Shown: positions 53,702 through 62,693 of the stretch, in pieces
Numbering within the stretch: the first letter of the stretch is position 1
Layout: each line of letters starts with the position of its first letter
Source: Mucilaginibacter sp. SG564
Lineage (GTDB): Bacteria; Bacteroidota; Bacteroidia; Sphingobacteriales; Sphingobacteriaceae
Assembly: GCF_013149275.1 (NCBI RefSeq)
Contig: NZ_JABGNA010000014.1
Span: 62,001 to 126,000 of the forward strand
Direction of reading: 5' to 3'
Length of the DNA: 64,000 nucleotides
Notes under the pieces: model-generated
The model's database searches: none
What the model was told of the DNA's origin: nothing
Seen by the model: the letters and a program-made list of their open reading frames with translations, nothing else
Translations under genes and position numbers: made by a program

Positions 53702-55138
53702 TTAATTACCTGATTTGCCCTGGTTATAAACTTGCTTCCAATAAGCTTCGATACTCTCTAATGAACGGCCCTTGGTTTCCGGGATAAGTTTAAAAGTAAG
53801 CCAAAGGGCCGGTGAGCAACAGAGCGCGAATAGCCAAAATGTCCAGGATGATCCCAGGGCTTCTAACATAAGAGGTGTTAGCTGCCCTACCAAAAAATTT
53901 CCTACCCACAATGATAGTGTGGCCAAAGCCATCGCCTTACCCCTGATGGCATTAGGAAATATTTCGCCAACAACCACCCAGCAAACCGGGCCGAAAGAGA
54001 ATGCGAAACAAGATATAAATGTTAGTATAAAGATTAGTATCCATGGCCCGGTTGTTTCCCCGAGGGCGAACAAGGCGCCTATAACAAGCAATGAAATAAC
54101 CGCCCCACCAATACCGGCGAACAATAAAGGCCGCCGCCCCCATTTATCAATGGTAAAAATGGCTACAAAAGTAAATATCACATTCACCAGGCCAATAGTT
54201 ACCTGGCCACCAAGCGCGCTGTTTAACGTAAAACCAGCCTGCTCCAGAATCCTGGGGCCATAATAAATAACCGCATTTATACCACATACCTGTGAAAGGA
54301 AAGGCAGCAATAAACCAACCCACAAGGCCCGGCGATAAACCGGGGTGAATAATTCTTTAATAGAACCATCTTCATTATGCTTATCCAGTGCTTTGAAAGC
54401 ATCCATTTCCTTCTCAGCAGCCTCGATACCATCAATTTTTATGAGCACCTCTTTTGCTTTTTGTTCCTGACCTTTTAACAACAACCACCGTGGTGATTCG
54501 GGCACAAAAAACAAACAGATCAGAAATATACCAGCGGGCAATGCCCCGATGCCCAGCATACCGCGCCAAACCTCAGCCGAAAATATTTTGTTGATATCCG
54601 CACTATTAAATGCATCGGTTGTGTGGCGGGCCAGATAAGCATTTGAAAAGTAAGCGAGCACAATACCAATGGTTAAGGCAAGCTGATACAATGAAACCAT
54701 CATCCCCCGCAACCGCGATGGTGAAAACTCAGAAATATATAGTGGTGACACCATCGAGGCTACACCAATGCCTAAACCACCGATTAGCCTAAACACAATT
54801 AAGGTAGTAAATGAATTTGATAACATGCAACCCAAAGCCGATGCCAGGAAAAGCATTGCAGAAATGATCAGTACGATCTTGCGGCCATATTTATCGCTCA
54901 ATTTACCTGAAAGACTAACGCCCATGATACAACCTAATAGCGCGCAACTTACAAACCAGCCTTCGCTAACCGCGTTCAAGTTAAAATCATGCTTAACAAG
55001 GCTTATCGTCCCCGAAATTACCGCCGTATCGAAACCAAATAAAAATCCGCCAAGAGCAGCCACAAGGCATACCAGATAAAGATAAATCTTGCTTGATCTT
55101 TCGACCGTATTATTTTCAGAAACAATCACTTTGCTCAT
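53702..55138 (-). CDS. MFS sugar porter (sugar:H+ symporter family)
   Basis: A 478-residue transporter with 12 predicted helices. Sugar porter signatures are clear: GFDTAVISG in helix 1, GKLSDKYGRKIVL between helices 2 and 3, VPESPRWLL after helix 6, and PETKGRSLESIEAYW at the C-terminus, with KWGRRPLL in the second half. It imports a hexose or pentose with protons. Its start overlaps the end of the isomerase-like gene upstream by 4 bases (ATGA), so the two form an operon that is divergent from a GntR regulator. Confidence 0.95.
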   Translation of the reverse strand: MSKVIVSENNTVERSSKIYLYLVCLVAALGGFLFGFDTAVISGTISLVKHDFNLNAVSEGWFVSCALLGCIMGVSLSGKLSDKYGRKIVLIISAMLFLASALGCMLSNSFTTLIVFRLIGGLGIGVASMVSPLYISEFSPSRLRGMMVSLYQLALTIGIVLAYFSNAYLARHTTDAFNSADINKIFSAEVWRGMLGIGALPAGIFLICLFFVPESPRWLLLKGQEQKAKEVLIKIDGIEAAEKEMDAFKALDKHNEDGSIKELFTPVYRRALWVGLLLPFLSQVCGINAVIYYGPRILEQAGFTLNSALGGQVTIGLVNVIFTFVAIFTIDKWGRRPLLFAGIGGAVISLLVIGALFALGETTGPWILIFILTFISCFAFSFGPVCWVVVGEIFPNAIRGKAMALATLSLWVGNFLVGQLTPLMLEALGSSWTFWLFALCCSPALWLTFKLIPETKGRSLESIEAYWKQVYNQGKSGN

Positions 55139-56955
55139 TTTAAAAAGGCTTTAATAACTTTTGCACGGCTTTTACCCAGGTTAGTTAATGTATATGATTC
55201 CGCAGCTGCCGGAACTACAAAGGTTTCGGCGTAAGCAAAAGTTTGTTCTGTCCCGTTGGCTGTTTTTATGGTAATGGCAGATCCTTCAACCAGCATCATT
55301 ACATGACATTGATTATGGGTTTCAACGGTAATATCTTTATCAAATTCTATTCGGTGTACATCGTAAAAATGCTCCTGATGGGTTGGTACATGTACCAGTT
55401 CCCAGTCTGCGCCTTGCCCGATAATTTCTTGTTTAGAAATAAGTTCTGCCTGTACTTTTTCACCTTTACGCTCAAAATTGAGGTTGTTAAAGGCATGCTC
55501 AATATTAATCGGGCGCGGGTTACCATCAAGATCAAGCCTAAGCCAATCGTACATCTTGAATGTGAATATATACGGTGTAGCGCTGATCTCGAGTACCAGG
55601 TTATTGGCTCCGGCGCTATGAACGGTACCGTTCGGGATCAGGAACAGGTCATGTTTTTTTGCTGTATGGGCCTGAACATAATTGGTGATCTCCACTTCAT
55701 TGTTATCGCATTGACTGGCTTCCAGCACCGATCTGAATTCTGCAGGCTGAATGCTGTCCTGAAAACCAAGGTAAACCTGGGCTTTATCCTTACAATCCAA
55801 TATGTAATAAGTCTCGTCCTGGGTTATGGTTTCACCAAAATTATCCTGTATATACTTTAATGAAGGATGGCATTGGATAGATAAATTGCCGCCATCATAT
55901 GTATCCAGAAAATCAAACCGGATAGGGAACTCGTCGCCGAATTTTTGCGCGTGAATACCTAACACCTCTTGCTGATTATTGAACATCAGGAAATCAAAAG
56001 ATACTTCGAGCAAATAACCGTCACTTTCAAACACCAGGCCATTCTCCGGCACAATCAATTCAAAAGACCAGGCATAGTTTACTACATCCTTATTGATATT
56101 TTTAATACGTTCGCGTATCCAATGCCCACCCCAGGCGCCGGGTTCAAACCATGGCCTAACTCTGATAACAGATTGGCTGAGACGGTTCAGACCATCTGCA
56201 AGATCGGCTTTGTATATCCAGTTAATATCCTCGGGCCATTGGCCATCGGCTATAACGCTTATTTTACTAAGTATTTGTTTTTTATGGTTGTTTAGCAAAA
56301 CCCAATCAACAAAGTAAAAGCGTTTATACATTGAAAAAGGCTCGCTAACTTCGTATGCGCCTAAATTAGTTATGGCACCCGCCCGCATCCTGAATTGTAA
56401 TTCGTTCTTTGGAAGGTCAACATAAATCACGGGGGCATCCCAACCACTCAACGCAGCTCCAGAACCTATCATAATATTAATATCCGTGGCCTTATTGGGT
56501 AATTGTCCCGTAAAGTTATCCAACTGATACAGATCATGAAGCAACAGAGTACATTTGGTTCCCCAAACAGCCTCGGGGGTACCTAAAAATGGTTCAATTA
56601 AAGTCGCAATTTCCTGTTGTGGCTTTAAATACGTTGAAGTTTCAACCCAATTAACGGTTAAACCATTTTCTGTAAAATATTCATTTAAGGCTGTTTTTAT
56701 TGTATTCCAAAATACGCCGACGTAACCATCGATGATCACTGTTCTTTTTTTGATGATATACCTGGCTAATGAATGATATCCATTAAAAACTTTACCTGCT
56801 TCTAATGAACATATCGGATAAACATCATACTCATCCTGTGCAATGTCCTTAGCAACTAACCTTACAGGCATCAAAAATTGTGAGGTTTTTCGAAACTCTT
56901 TGTATATAGTCTTCTTTGGAACGAGTGTATTTGGATGGCTGGAATTGCTATTCAT
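55135..56955 (-). CDS. Class I mannose-6-phosphate isomerase-like protein with N-terminal kinase-like domain
   Basis: A 606-residue two-part protein. Residues 1-260 resemble a P-loop nucleoside/sugar kinase fold, with VIIDGYVGVFWNTI at 73-86 in place of an intact Walker A and IYVDLPKNELQFRMRAG later. From about 270 the sequence is a class I mannose-6-phosphate isomerase-type double cupin (AWGGHWIRERI, LFLIPNGTVHSAG, HNQCHVMMLVEGS). Both halves match a Bacteroidota arrangement, but I cannot name the kinase-like part's role. The likely pathway is fructose/mannose or a related sugar imported by the sugar porter in the same operon. GntR at 57226 probably regulates it. Confidence 0.87.
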   Translation of the reverse strand: MNSNSSHPNTLVPKKTIYKEFRKTSQFLMPVRLVAKDIAQDEYDVYPICSLEAGKVFNGYHSLARYIIKKRTVIIDGYVGVFWNTIKTALNEYFTENGLTVNWVETSTYLKPQQEIATLIEPFLGTPEAVWGTKCTLLLHDLYQLDNFTGQLPNKATDINIMIGSGAALSGWDAPVIYVDLPKNELQFRMRAGAITNLGAYEVSEPFSMYKRFYFVDWVLLNNHKKQILSKISVIADGQWPEDINWIYKADLADGLNRLSQSVIRVRPWFEPGAWGGHWIRERIKNINKDVVNYAWSFELIVPENGLVFESDGYLLEVSFDFLMFNNQQEVLGIHAQKFGDEFPIRFDFLDTYDGGNLSIQCHPSLKYIQDNFGETITQDETYYILDCKDKAQVYLGFQDSIQPAEFRSVLEASQCDNNEVEITNYVQAHTAKKHDLFLIPNGTVHSAGANNLVLEISATPYIFTFKMYDWLRLDLDGNPRPINIEHAFNNLNFERKGEKVQAELISKQEIIGQGADWELVHVPTHQEHFYDVHRIEFDKDITVETHNQCHVMMLVEGSAITIKTANGTEQTFAYAETFVVPAAAESYTLTNLGKSRAKVIKAFLK

Positions 56956-56967
56956 TTATTTGTAATA

Positions 56968-57073
56968 ATGTACATACATATTAGTTTATGTCAACAAAAA
57001 AACCTAAAAGAGCTTTTTCATAAAAATTATTAATAATCAGTGGGCTTACCATTTATTATGTACAAACATATAA
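56968..57073. promoter_or_regulatory. Pair of direct repeats, candidate GntR operators
   Basis: ATGTACATACATATTA at 56968-56983 and ATGTACAAACATATAA at 57058-57073 differ at two positions and lie 90 bases apart in the divergent promoter region between the isomerase and GntR genes. The related spacing and position suggest binding sites for the GntR protein at both promoters. Confidence 0.6.
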
Positions 57074-57225
57074 ATAAATTGATTATAGAAGTAATTTCTA
57101 ATTAATTTATTTTTATACTTGAAAATAATAGCCGCCGAATACTAAAAACAGTTTCGGCCCGTCTTTATGTAGCAACAAATAAACTTGTTGAATAAAATGG
57201 TTATTATTGTAATTTACGCTAATAA

Positions 57226-57954
57226 ATGAAATACGCTATAGATCATAAAAGCCCTATTCCTTTACACGTACAGGCTGAAGCTCTTTTAAGAACTTTGATA
57301 GCAGAGGAAGAGTACCAGGAAGGTAAACTTTTGCCAAATGAAGTGGATCTTGCCAAAAAACTGGCCATATCACGTACAACCTTAAGACAAGCTATCAACA
57401 AACTGGTTTTTGAAGGATTATTAGTGCGCAAAAAAAGATTCGGCACTAAAGTAGCCCAGGCAGCGGTAAGCTCAAAATCAAACAACTGGTTGAGCTTTTC
57501 GCAGGAAATGGCATTAAGAGGAATCCCTATCAAGAATTTTGAATTGCACGTTACCTGGGTATTCCCAGATGAAGCGCTGGCAAAATTTTTTGAAATAAAA
57601 ACTGATCGCAAAATATTAAAAATGGAACGGGTTAGAGGTCGTACTGATGAGCCCTTTGTTTATTTTGCCTCCTATTTTCACCCGCGCGTTGGTCTTACTG
57701 GCGATGAAGATTTTAAGAGACCCTTATACGAAATGTTGGAACAGGACCATTCCGTTATAGCCACTTTATCAAAAGAGGAGATCAGCGCAAAATCAGCTAA
57801 TACTTTTATTGCCGAAAAATTGCGGGTAGCCGTTGGCAGCCCTGTGTTATTTAGAAAAAGATTTGTTTTTGATCAGGGAGAACGGCCAATTGAATATAAT
57901 TTGGGATACTATAAAGCGGATAGCTTTGTATATACTATTGAAAGCACACGGTAA
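57226..57954 (+). CDS. GntR-family regulator with UTRA domain
   Basis: A 242-residue regulator. The winged helix is seen in IPLHVQAEALLRTLIAEEEYQEGKLLPNEVDLAKKLAISRTTLRQAINKLVFEGLLVRKKRFGT in parts, at about residues 10-78. The UTRA effector domain covers about 90-240 (MERVRGRTDEPFVYFASYFHP, FRKRFVFDQGERPIEYNLGYYKAD). It is divergent from the isomerase/sugar porter operon, and a sugar phosphate of that pathway is the probable ligand. Confidence 0.95.
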   Translation: MKYAIDHKSPIPLHVQAEALLRTLIAEEEYQEGKLLPNEVDLAKKLAISRTTLRQAINKLVFEGLLVRKKRFGTKVAQAAVSSKSNNWLSFSQEMALRGIPIKNFELHVTWVFPDEALAKFFEIKTDRKILKMERVRGRTDEPFVYFASYFHPRVGLTGDEDFKRPLYEMLEQDHSVIATLSKEEISAKSANTFIAEKLRVAVGSPVLFRKRFVFDQGERPIEYNLGYYKADSFVYTIESTR

Positions 57955-58075
57955 CCACCTGACCATCATTCCATTTAATTTGATGCCCGACTCATCAAGT
58001 TAAATTTCCATACCATCCATCCCTTTATCTTTTAAACCTGCTGCATCTGGTGAAACCGGCTACATTATCATTCTA

Positions 58076-58405
58076 CTAGGTGCGAGGCCGCTTAGGGTTA
58101 AATGCCACCAGATATGTTAATTCTTCATTCAAAACAGTACGCGTTACTACTTTATGATCTTCTGGGTAACCTGACTGATTAAGCCTTGACTTAATCGTAT
58201 GAAAAACTTGCAATAATATCTCCGGGAATATCCTGGCCGCAATAGTTGGATAATAATCCTTCTGAATTTTTATCCGTTCAGTATCGGTAACCATACTTAA
58301 TTCCCAATTATCTTCTCCTTTAAAACCATGTTCTTTGGCGGTATTCAACAAATCGAACATATACATACGGGTTTGTTTTTCTATTGCTTGCTTGTCTATT
58401 ATCAT
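58076..58405 (-). CDS. Small hypothetical protein
   Basis: A 109-residue, mostly helical, Lys/Glu-rich protein without signal or membrane segment; it ends in FNPKRPRT. I do not recognise the family. The composition and start (ATG at 58405) are consistent with a real gene, and nothing else competes for the region. It is downstream of a short minus-strand ORF at 58750-58869 but a terminator lies between them, so they are probably transcribed separately. Confidence 0.65.
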   Translation of the reverse strand: MIIDKQAIEKQTRMYMFDLLNTAKEHGFKGEDNWELSMVTDTERIKIQKDYYPTIAARIFPEILLQVFHTIKSRLNQSGYPEDHKVVTRTVLNEELTYLVAFNPKRPRT

Positions 58406-58749
58406 TGTTTATTTGCTTTGCTTGTTACAGCAACACCAGCAATGCAGGGTAAAATAACCCTATTCTCAATAAGAAGGTAAATAATTGCCTTGCTCATTTT
58501 CATGATGGTATTGGTATTGTTTTATTAGCTAAAACTTAATTATCACCGTGTCAGAAAATGGCAATGCCTAAGAATTTTTTTCAGTAGTAGAAAGGAATGG
58601 TTTAAAGGTAAGCATATTATATTGCATCCGCGGGGTTTAATTTATTCCCCTTAAAAACAAAATGCGCTCCGGGTTTTACCCCGGAACACACTTGCTTTCC
58701 AAAAACTATAACCGCTTATAGTGGAAAATCTTTAACCAATTTAGTATAA
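58406..58749. other. Intergenic region between two minus-strand small genes
   Basis: I see no gene here. It holds the terminator-like hairpin at 58650-58684 and a small palindrome, ACTATAA-CCGC-TTATAGT, near 58704-58721. Confidence 0.4.
58650..58684 (-). terminator. Terminator-like hairpin downstream of the 39-residue ORF
   Basis: On the minus strand, CCGGG and CCCGG pair around GTAAAA and are followed by AGCGCATTTTGTTTTT. It lies about 65 bases after the stop of the small ORF at 58750-58869. Confidence 0.6.
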
Positions 58750-58869
58750 CTACGCTGATACCGGCTTAATGGTTTTTACAGGTGTAAAATTAACACGTAT
58801 TCCATCATAATCAGTATATTTTCCGAAAAAATTTACTTTAGCTGTGCTATTAGCAATAGTAAAGCCCAT
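58750..58869 (-). CDS. Short ORF of 39 residues, possible small protein
   Basis: A minus-strand ORF, ATG at 58869 to TAG at 58750. The predicted peptide starts MGFTIANSTAKV, contains NFFGKYTDYDGIRVNFT and ends TIKPVSA. Its mix of Phe, Tyr, Asp and Thr looks protein-like rather than random, and a hairpin terminator follows at 58650-58684. There is no clear ribosome site and no homology is known to me. It could be a small gene, a decayed gene end, or chance. Confidence 0.35.
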   Translation of the reverse strand: MGFTIANSTAKVNFFGKYTDYDGIRVNFTPVKTIKPVSA

Positions 58870-58915
58870 CTGCTGTAACTATAAGTTAAGGAAACTAATA
58901 ACTGAAGAAGCATAG

Positions 58916-59710
58916 TTAGTTACCTGTTTGTTTCTGATAAGTATAATTGCGGATTTTTGCACTGGTTTCATACCAGGCCCAGAAACAGGAAAGAAAGAAA
59001 CCGGTAAAACCATCTTTATATCCCCTTGCAGAAATAAAACTGTTGCGAAACGACCGGAATGGTTGCAATACTATTTCACGGGGTGTACTCCGGATCCCGT
59101 TTTTAAAACGAGCCTCACCTTCGTTACGCAGATAACGTGAGTGTTTTTCAAAAAGTTTCCTGAAACCTATCATCCAGTAATGGTGAATAAAGTTTTTGCC
59201 TTTAAAAGCAATATCATAGGTAGTATAGCCATCCTTCACCTTTCGCCCGAGGTGGATAAGCTCCCGAAATTCAAAACGATTAGTATTCACCAACAATATC
59301 CGCCGGTTTATACCTCCCCAATTGGTACCATAAAGCCTTTTTCCTTTAAAGTAAAAGATCCAGGGTGAACTAATGGCCCCAACATTATCCAACGACACTC
59401 CACCATTAAATATATAATGAATTTCATTCACCAATTCCTCACTCAACACCTCATCCGGGTCGGTAATCAATACCCATTCATGTTTTGTTGACCTGGAATA
59501 TTTGGCATGTATCCACTCGCAGCTATCAACCCGGGGATGGTCGATCACTTTGGCCCCGAACCCTGAAGCTATTTCTTTCGAGTCATCTTCAGAGCCCAGG
59601 TCAAAATATAAGATCTCATCACAAAAAGACAAGGGTTTTAAGGCTTGCTCCAGCAACCGGGCTTCATTATACCCTACAATAATGGCGGAAACAGGTAGTT
59701 TATCGATCAT
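58916..59710 (-). CDS. Glycosyltransferase family 2, WaaE/KdtX-like
   Basis: A 264-residue GT-A fold enzyme. The start is SAIIVGYNEARLLEQALKPLSFCDEILYFDLGS in parts, with metal-binding Asp residues in ITDPDEVL near residue 85. The layout, with CDEIL and a WVLITDPDE block, resembles the lipopolysaccharide glucosyltransferase WaaE/KdtX-type family. A helical C-terminal part (FFLSCFWAWYETSAKI) follows. It probably adds a sugar to an envelope or capsular glycan. It is divergent from another GT2 gene 62 bases away. Confidence 0.92.
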   Translation of the reverse strand: MIDKLPVSAIIVGYNEARLLEQALKPLSFCDEILYFDLGSEDDSKEIASGFGAKVIDHPRVDSCEWIHAKYSRSTKHEWVLITDPDEVLSEELVNEIHYIFNGGVSLDNVGAISSPWIFYFKGKRLYGTNWGGINRRILLVNTNRFEFRELIHLGRKVKDGYTTYDIAFKGKNFIHHYWMIGFRKLFEKHSRYLRNEGEARFKNGIRSTPREIVLQPFRSFRNSFISARGYKDGFTGFFLSCFWAWYETSAKIRNYTYQKQTGN

Positions 59711-59772
59711 AGTTGAGCTGGTGATAGCGAACTAAAGTAAATAATTTTATACATTAGTTCGCTATTAAATCT

Positions 59773-60639
59773 ATGCCAGATAAGCCCTTCTTTTCCATTA
59801 TAATACCAGTTTTCAATAGTGCGGCCACACTATCGGCTGCTTTAGATAGCATTCTGAATCAAACGTTCGGCAGTTACGAAGTAATTATTATTGATGGTTT
59901 ATCTACAGATGATACCTCGTCTATCATCAGCGATTATGCCAAAAGATTACCCATTCAATATTTATCTGGGCCAGATAACGGTATTTATGATGCCATGAAC
60001 AAGGGTATACGGTTAGCTGAAGGCAATTGGCTATATTTTATGGGCGGTGATGATATGTTGTTTGATAAAGGAGTATTACAGATTATACATCAGCAGTTAA
60101 ACAACGAGTTCTGCGACCTGATATATGGCAATGTTATCGGCCAATTGTCAAACACAAAATATGCTTATAATACGGTGGAGAAGGTTTTAACAGAAGGCCT
60201 GCATCATCAGAGTGGTTTTTACAAAAGAAGCCTTTTTAACGAGTTAGGCATCTACGATAACTCATTTAAAATAGCAGCCGATTATCATTTCACATTAAAA
60301 GTATTTACCGGTAAATTATACCAAACAAGGTATATAGATATTAATATTTGCAACTATGGCGAAAGTGGTTTTAGTTCCCGAAACTATGATTATAAATTTT
60401 ACAGCTATCACTACAAATTTTTATCAAAAAGTAATGCGGTAAAACAAACCCCAGCCTATCAAAAATGCCTTGACGACTCTGTGTATTGCTGTTTATATTT
60501 AGCAATGAATAAAACTGACATCCTGTTTGCCTGGCAAAACCTGCTGTTTTATCTGTTTCAAAAAAATGCACTTACCTTTAATTATAAAGTAAAAAAAGTG
60601 TTCCAAATGCTCCGGTGGAGCCTGCTTAGCAGCAAGTAA
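59773..60639 (+). CDS. Glycosyltransferase family 2
   Basis: A 288-residue GT-A enzyme. The N-terminal nucleotide-sugar domain reads FFSIIIPVFNSAATLSAALDS in parts, then VIIIDGLSTDDT and GPDNGIYDAMNKGIRLAEG, with the metal-binding DxD-type position in FMGGDDML near residue 96. The C-terminus is basic and amphipathic, ending LLSSK. It is divergent from the GT2 gene at 58916-59710; no other polysaccharide gene adjoins them, so the glycan is unknown. Confidence 0.93.
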   Translation: MPDKPFFSIIIPVFNSAATLSAALDSILNQTFGSYEVIIIDGLSTDDTSSIISDYAKRLPIQYLSGPDNGIYDAMNKGIRLAEGNWLYFMGGDDMLFDKGVLQIIHQQLNNEFCDLIYGNVIGQLSNTKYAYNTVEKVLTEGLHHQSGFYKRSLFNELGIYDNSFKIAADYHFTLKVFTGKLYQTRYIDINICNYGESGFSSRNYDYKFYSYHYKFLSKSNAVKQTPAYQKCLDDSVYCCLYLAMNKTDILFAWQNLLFYLFQKNALTFNYKVKKVFQMLRWSLLSSK

Positions 60640-60804
60640 AATTCAGTTCCCCTATGGGCTTCAATCCCTCCTTTCATCAAGAGGCCAAAATCATAACATT
60701 AAAGGATAGTTTCGATGAACTTTATTGAACCTTGTTTAAATATCTTTGTTAAAATACCGGCGGCGTACATGCCGACCATATCTGTATTATTGTAAACATC
60801 TGTC

Positions 60805-62289
60805 ATGGCTAACCCATTCAAAGAAGCAAGTGTCGAAGAAATAAACCAGGTAATGCAGCGATCGTACGCCGCGTTCGGAATCTACAGGAAAAAGAGCATC
60901 GAAGAAAAGAGCACCTTTCTGGACGCGATAGCCCAGGAAATTGAAGCCCTGGGTGATGCACTGCTGCAAAAAGCATCCGAAGAAACAAACTTGCCCATAG
61001 GCCGCCTTACCGGCGAGCGGGCCCGCACCACCGGTCAACTGCGCATGTTTGCCACTATGCTGCGCGAAGGCAGTTGGATAGAGGCCACCATTGATACCGC
61101 ACAACCCGATCGCGCTCCACTGCCCAAACCCGATCTCCGTAAAATGCTGATCCCCTTGGGGCCGGTGGTTGTTTTTGGAGCCAGTAATTTCCCATTTGCC
61201 TACTCTACAGCCGGAGGCGATACCGCTAGTGCCCTCGCCGGAGGCTGCCCGGTGGTCGTAAAAGCCCATCCGGCCCATGCCGAAACATCTGAAATGGTGT
61301 ATGAGGCCATAAAAAAAGCTATAGCCATTTGCCATATGCCTGCCGATGTTTTTCAGCATGTCCATGGTACTTCTTTTGAAAGTGGCAAGGCGCTGGTACA
61401 GGCTCCTCATACCGCGGCGGTGGGTTTTACCGGCTCAACCGCGGGCGGCAAGGCCTTGTTTGAATACTCGGCACAACGAGAAAATCCGATACCTGTATTC
61501 TCTGAAATGGGCAGCATTAACCCGGTGATATTTTTACAGGATGCCCTGCAAAAAAATACAGCCGAACTGGCCGTGCAATATGCAGGCTCTATAACCTTAG
61601 GTATGGGGCAATTCTGCACTAATCCTGGCCTGATGCTGGCGGTTGAGAGCCCGGCCCTGCATGAGTTTCTGGAGCATTTAAGCGCTGGCATCAAAGCGGT
61701 ACAGCCTGCCAAAATGCTGCACGCCGGTATCCATACCGCCTACCAAAAGAAAAGCAATGCGGCACTTAAACAAGACGGAGTAAGCCTGGTTGAACAGGCC
61801 GAAGCTACAGCACATGATATAGAAGCATTGCCCATTATTGCCAAAGTAAGCGGCGAAACGTTTTTACAGAATCCTTTACTGCACGAGGAAGTTTTCGGTC
61901 CCTATTCGCTCCTGGTAAGTTGCCGCGACGAGCAGGAACTGATAGCCGTTTTAAAATCGGTATCGGGCCAGCTTACTACCACTATCATGGGTACCGAAAA
62001 GGACCTGACCGATCATCCCGAGCTGATCGATCTGCTGCCATCCATCGCAGGCCGGATATTGTTTAATGGCGTACCTACGGGTGTTGAAGTTTGCGCCAGT
62101 ATGGTACATGGAGGTCCTTCGCCTGCCACCACGGATAGCCGCTTTACAGCCGTGGGTATTAACGCGGTAAAACGCTGGGTTCGCCCGGTGTGTTACCAAA
62201 ACTGGCCCGATAGCCAGCTGCCGCAAGCTTTGCAGAATGCCAATCCGTTGGGTATTTGGCGTATGGTGGATAATGTGTGGAAGAAATAA
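60805..62289 (+). CDS. Alpha-ketoglutaric semialdehyde dehydrogenase (2,5-dioxovalerate dehydrogenase)
   Basis: A 494-residue NAD(P)-dependent aldehyde dehydrogenase. Key features are FGASNFPFAYSTAGGDTA (residues about 130-147), the GFTGSTAGGKAL nucleotide turn near 208-220, the Glu in FSEMGSINPV near 234 and the catalytic Cys in GMGQFCTNPGL near 270. The variant motifs (AGGDTASALA, MGSINPV) fit the KGSADH group that oxidises 2,5-dioxopentanoate to 2-oxoglutarate at the end of hydroxyproline, arabinose or uronate catabolism. No other pathway gene is adjacent in the window. The start follows a 165-base intergenic region. Confidence 0.94.
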   Translation: MANPFKEASVEEINQVMQRSYAAFGIYRKKSIEEKSTFLDAIAQEIEALGDALLQKASEETNLPIGRLTGERARTTGQLRMFATMLREGSWIEATIDTAQPDRAPLPKPDLRKMLIPLGPVVVFGASNFPFAYSTAGGDTASALAGGCPVVVKAHPAHAETSEMVYEAIKKAIAICHMPADVFQHVHGTSFESGKALVQAPHTAAVGFTGSTAGGKALFEYSAQRENPIPVFSEMGSINPVIFLQDALQKNTAELAVQYAGSITLGMGQFCTNPGLMLAVESPALHEFLEHLSAGIKAVQPAKMLHAGIHTAYQKKSNAALKQDGVSLVEQAEATAHDIEALPIIAKVSGETFLQNPLLHEEVFGPYSLLVSCRDEQELIAVLKSVSGQLTTTIMGTEKDLTDHPELIDLLPSIAGRILFNGVPTGVEVCASMVHGGPSPATTDSRFTAVGINAVKRWVRPVCYQNWPDSQLPQALQNANPLGIWRMVDNVWKK

Positions 62290-62307
62290 AACTCCTCTAT
62301 TTTGTTA

Positions 62308-62440
62308 AAAAAGTGGGTTTACATGGTTTACACTTTTCATGGTTAACATTTATATAACTAATTTACAATCAACAAATTAATTATAATTCTACACGATTAT
62401 TGGCGTTTTCATGTTAACCCATAATTAGTTGGGTTTACAT
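62308..62440. repeat. Dispersed element R5, copy b (inverted relative to copy a)
   Basis: Bases 62308-62337 match, in reverse complement, the right end of the element at 38652-38761. GTTAACAT and ATGTTAAC words recur near 62342 and 62411, and GGGTTTACAT recurs at 62430-62439. It has no coding capacity. Confidence 0.7.
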
Positions 62441-62532
62441 GAATCAATTTCATAATATTTTGATCTTCCCAATACTTGTAAACTGGAGCCAGGCGACTGC
62501 TGACAGAGCTTGATTAGCCCATTTTCTCAAAA

Positions 62533-62642
62533 TGTCATTTCGAACGAACAGCGATGGATAAAACAGAGGCCTGAGGAGAAATTTTTTACGATTAGCCTAT
62601 ACAGCGTAAAAGATTTCTCCTGGTTCCTCGTTCGAAATGACA
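62533..62642. repeat. Dispersed hairpin repeat R2, copy b
   Basis: TGTCATTTCGAACGA at 62533-62547 and TCGTTCGAAATGACA at 62628-62642 are perfect 15-base terminal inverted repeats, and inner AGGAGAAAT and ATTTCTCCT words also pair. The same arms bound copy a at 22692-22814. Confidence 0.8.
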
Positions 62643-62693
62643 TGCTTTTTATAAGCTACCAGAGACGCATTGCATGCGCACCCCTATCTTATC

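Larger units (their letters stand above)
62290..62693. other. 404-base intergenic region made of repeats
   Basis: No gene is seen between the dehydrogenase and LysR genes. The region contains the R5 copy at 62308-62440 and the R2 copy at 62533-62642. Confidence 0.7.
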
